Origin: Lachnospira multipara LB2003
GTDB lineage: Bacteria > Bacillota > Clostridia > Lachnospirales > Lachnospiraceae
Length of the DNA stretch: 64,000 nucleotides
Direction of reading: 5' to 3'
Assembly (NCBI RefSeq): GCF_000702205.1
Contig: NZ_JNKW01000005.1
Location: 62,001 to 126,000, forward strand
Positions within the stretch are counted from its first letter, which is position 1. Each line of letters begins with the position of its first letter. Both the position numbers and the translations under genes were made by a program. The notes below the pieces were generated by a model, which saw nothing but the letters and a program-made list of their open reading frames with translations, made no database searches and was not told where the DNA came from. Positions 63,432-64,000 of the stretch are shown one piece after another.

Positions 63432-64000
63432 ATTGCATTTCTTCTTTCAGCTTGTCTTTTTAAACGCTTATGTTCTCTTTCTTTGTTTTGTCTGTCTTTA
63501 ATTTTTTTAGCGCCTTCAATGTCTGTTTTTTTCATAATTCTGATCACATAATATTGGCCATTATCAGCTTGTTTTGTTCTAAATCGTCCCTTTATTAAGC
63601 CATGCTCTATACACTCAAAAAGCCCATAATAAACTTTTGAATTAGTTGCAAACCATTTTATTTTTCTCTTCATTGCTTTGCCACAATAAATACAATTGCA
63701 AGCTCTTACAACTCTATCGTCTGCTGCCCTTTCTCTTGAGTCAAATCCTCTAGAGATATATTTTTCATATTCACCATAATTTTGATATATTTCTTCTTTT
63801 CTTGTGTTAGGAATGAAATATGTATCTATACTTGTATAATGACCAACTTTTTTTAGGTCGATTTTTTGCAAAACCTTGGCAGTATAGTGTGCGTCAGAAA
63901 GAGCAGAATGATATTCTTCTGTTTCTCTAATTTTTAGTTCCTGAATTGCACTTTTTAGATTAAGCTTATCCTTACCATTAAGGTACATGTAACTATATAA
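63413..64000 (-). CDS. DnaQ-like 3'-5' exonuclease (5' end cut by window)
   Basis: The frame is open to position 64000, so the true start lies outside. The visible 195 residues begin with the end of an exonuclease domain: EYHSALSDAHYTAKVLQKI carries the ExoIII His and Asp. A C-terminal extension follows, with a possible zinc knuckle (CNCIYCGKAM) and a very basic Lys/Arg-rich end. The extension is common in clostridial exonuclease-domain proteins of unknown role. Confidence 0.75.
   Translation of the reverse strand, partial: LYSYMYLNGKDKLNLKSAIQELKIRETEEYHSALSDAHYTAKVLQKIDLKKVGHYTSIDTYFIPNTRKEEIYQNYGEYEKYISRGFDSRERAADDRVVRACNCIYCGKAMKRKIKWFATNSKVYYGLFECIEHGLIKGRFRTKQADNGQYYVIRIMKKTDIEGAKKIKDRQNKEREHKRLKRQAERRNAIKKNEK

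Overview
The window looks like a chromosomal segment of a low-GC, motile, anaerobic Firmicute, most likely a Lachnospiraceae member of the gut or rumen type. The evidence is the AT-rich sequence, consensus sigma-A promoters and GGAGG ribosome sites, the large (Bacillus/Clostridium-type) SRP RNA next to dnaX-ybaB-recR, flagellin with FliS, hexuronate catabolism (UxuA/UxuB), a Rex-type operator on an iron alcohol dehydrogenase, and several clostridial families of unknown function. No insertion sequence, prophage or CRISPR array was seen. Both edges cut a gene: a DEAD-box helicase on the left and a DnaQ-like exonuclease on the right.

Region by region: 1-6.7 kb is mixed. It holds the helicase with an attenuator-like leader, a low-molecular-weight phosphatase, a Fic gene with a small HTH gene and an adjoining gene remnant, and a run of small unknown genes. 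6.7-10.1 kb holds redox and stress genes: a nitroreductase, a CMD-cupin fusion behind a MerR-type promoter, a FrdX-like ferredoxin protein and a divergent Crp/Fnr regulator. 10.1-17.2 kb holds a chemoreceptor, an OYE-type flavin/Fe-S reductase with an OFA-family transporter, a LysR regulator and a lipoprotein. 17.3-25.3 kb is a hexuronide operon (GPH symporter, TM2 protein, GH3 glycosidase, HAD phosphatase, UxuA, UxuB) with a divergent AraC regulator. 25.3-29.7 kb holds RsmJ, a Rex-controlled Fe-ADH and transketolase.

29.8-42.3 kb is the most unusual part. The conserved SRP RNA-dnaX-ybaB-recR block runs straight into three genes that look like the condensin subunits of a Wadjet/MksBEF system (JetA, JetB, JetC), with no JetD nuclease gene. 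Next comes a gene for a TPR protein with a degenerate AAA domain and its own promoter. 42.3-54.7 kb is housekeeping: tadA, a GNAT gene, rsmA, metG, a DUF885 lipoprotein, a DnaJ-like protein with a DUF5685 partner, tRNA-Lys, an AI-2E family permease, trmB and a DacF-like carboxypeptidase. 54.8-60.2 kb is flagellar: FliS, flagellin and a 1021-residue protein with a possible FliK-like C-terminus, with sigma-28-like promoters. 60.2-64 kb holds glgB, a MraY-like transferase and the cut exonuclease.

Most transcription units end in clear intrinsic terminators. Several leaders carry regulation readable from sequence: the helicase attenuator, a hairpin that ends glgB and could hide the downstream flagellar ribosome site, Rex-type sites, a MerR 19-bp-spacer promoter, and overlapping divergent promoters for SRP RNA and tadA. 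Functional names rest on motifs recognised by eye; no database search was run.
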